Below, piece after piece: positions 29,132 through 29,654 of a stretch of 29,654 bases of DNA. The stretch is from a virus, in IMG/VR virus record IMGVR_UViG_3300013103_000040, positions 1-29,654 of that record. One strand, written 5' to 3'. The notes below the pieces were generated by a model. It was not told the origin of the DNA. It worked only from the letters and a program-made list of their open reading frames with translations, and made no database searches. The stretch's first letter is position 1; each line of letters starts with the position of its first letter. The translations under genes and the position numbers were made by a program.

Positions 29132-29545
29132 TTACATCAGTATAGTATACTGAGCAAATGCAATAAGTGCACAGTTGTTAGAAGAATCGCCGATACTAAA
29201 TGTTCCAGTAATACCACCAGAACCGTCATTAAACCAGTACCCATGCGCAGCTGCAGCCGCTCCACCATTTAACATGGAGGTAAAACCTGCAGCCTCACTG
29301 TCAATATCAGCATCAAGCAAGACAGCATCTACATCAGCTGCAGCATTGTTACCAACTATACCAATAGTAATGGCACCAGTAGACGCAGCAGAGTATGGGG
29401 TAATAAGATTTACCCAAGCATTTAACAAAAACGCATACCTGGGAATCCGAATCAGACCAAATGTTCCGTCAGCCGGATCAACAACAGTTTTACTGCGAAC
29501 AAGCCTGAGATTATCGGCAGCTGCATGACTAAAATAGTCGCTCAT
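29132..29545 (-). CDS. Small beta-rich virion protein, 137 aa (decoration candidate)
   Basis: The protein contains FGLIRIPRYAFLLNAWVNLI, then AITIGIVGNNAAADVDAVLL and FSIGDSSNNCALIAFAQYTI, a compact beta-rich pattern. It is the first complete gene after the capsid-like gene end, which is where decoration or auxiliary head proteins often lie. The start follows AGGAGGTACAT, a strong site. It has weak similarity in layout to the 169-residue neighbour. Confidence 0.6.
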   Translation of the reverse strand: MSDYFSHAAADNLRLVRSKTVVDPADGTFGLIRIPRYAFLLNAWVNLITPYSAASTGAITIGIVGNNAAADVDAVLLDADIDSEAAGFTSMLNGGAAAAAHGYWFNDGSGGITGTFSIGDSSNNCALIAFAQYTILM

Positions 29546-29567
29546 ATGTACCTCCTACCGTCTCAGG

Positions 29568-29654
29568 TTAATCTATTGCTTCGCCCCAGGTAGCACCAGT
29601 GATAACACCGTAGTCTTGATTATCAAAGTACGGTTTGGTACAGCCGAAAATACC
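29568..29654 (-). CDS. C-terminal end of major capsid-like protein (partial)
   Basis: The frame entering from the right edge is open for 28 codons, to a TAA at 29570-29568, and reads KPYFDNQDYGVITGATWGEA. This fits the closing strand of phage major capsid proteins that end in a D-Y-G-V-ITG-type sequence; I recall this from P22/SU10-like coat proteins, but a fragment this short is only suggestive. The order capsid, small head protein, adaptor, nozzle supports it. The rest lies outside the window. Confidence 0.5.
   Translation of the reverse strand, partial: GIFGCTKPYFDNQDYGVITGATWGEAID

Noticed and set aside
28583-29545. The two small head-region proteins as a recent tandem duplication
   Set aside because: They share only a strand layout, not aligned residues or DNA similarity, unlike the clear pair at 8510-8978.
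1-29654. CRISPR arrays, tRNA or rRNA genes
   Set aside because: No evenly spaced repeats and no cloverleaf or rRNA-like stretch was recognised on either strand; a tRNA search program was not run.

Overview
The window is part of a double-stranded DNA tailed phage (or closely related prophage) genome, most likely with a podovirus-type short-tailed virion. Genes are tightly packed and often overlap by 1-8 bases. Replication genes lie on the + strand (1-13016) and virion and lysis genes on the - strand (13078-29654), meeting at a bidirectional terminator near 13035. The short-tail reading rests on a predicted adaptor and nozzle next to the end of a capsid gene, a 1352-residue internal-protein candidate, and no visible tape-measure, tube or sheath gene. 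The host cannot be named. A lipoprotein and a signal-peptide protein beside the lysis genes fit a Gram-negative host. The DNA is AT-rich, with purine-rich ribosome sites of the AAGGAG/GGAGG type.

Left arm (+). 1-3718 holds an ATP-dependent DNA ligase, a nucleotide-modification/MazG-like protein and many small genes. 3546-4384 looks like a separate transcription unit: two good sigma70-like promoters, a 12-codon leader ORF, a conserved phage protein and an intrinsic terminator. 4430-6550 is a recombination/ssDNA module (PD-(D/E)XK Fe-S nuclease, Sak4/RecA-like ATPase, DUF669-like ssDNA-binding protein) closed by a second terminator. 6603-13016 carries a DUF1937 deoxyribosyltransferase-like protein, a ParB-methyltransferase fusion, a tandem pair of paralogous small genes, a zinc-ribbon protein, a uracil-DNA-glycosylase/family A DNA polymerase fusion and a DUF3987 helicase-like ATPase.

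Right arm (-), in transcription order from the right edge: end of a major capsid-like protein, two small beta-rich structural proteins, head-tail adaptor, nozzle/propeller-like protein, several virion or fibre proteins (one built of about eleven 17-21-residue repeats, one long helical protein), an 803-residue structural protein, a 179-residue and a 1352-residue internal/ejection-type protein. A lysis region follows (membrane protein, secreted protein, lipoprotein, M15 peptidase, 59-residue protein, holin-like protein).

Two dispersed non-coding signals stand out. (1) Three related GC-rich elements (1905-2075, 3583-3705, 19714-19876) share an ATTAAT flank, a perfect 7-8 bp GC-rich hairpin whose stem sequence differs between copies, and the same downstream blocks. 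One lies in frame inside a gene, one follows a promoter, and one is intergenic. (2) Four copies of a 15-bp palindrome, GGTCA-N5-TGACC, each sit 3-5 bases after a stop codon, on both arms. These are the best candidates for something undescribed.
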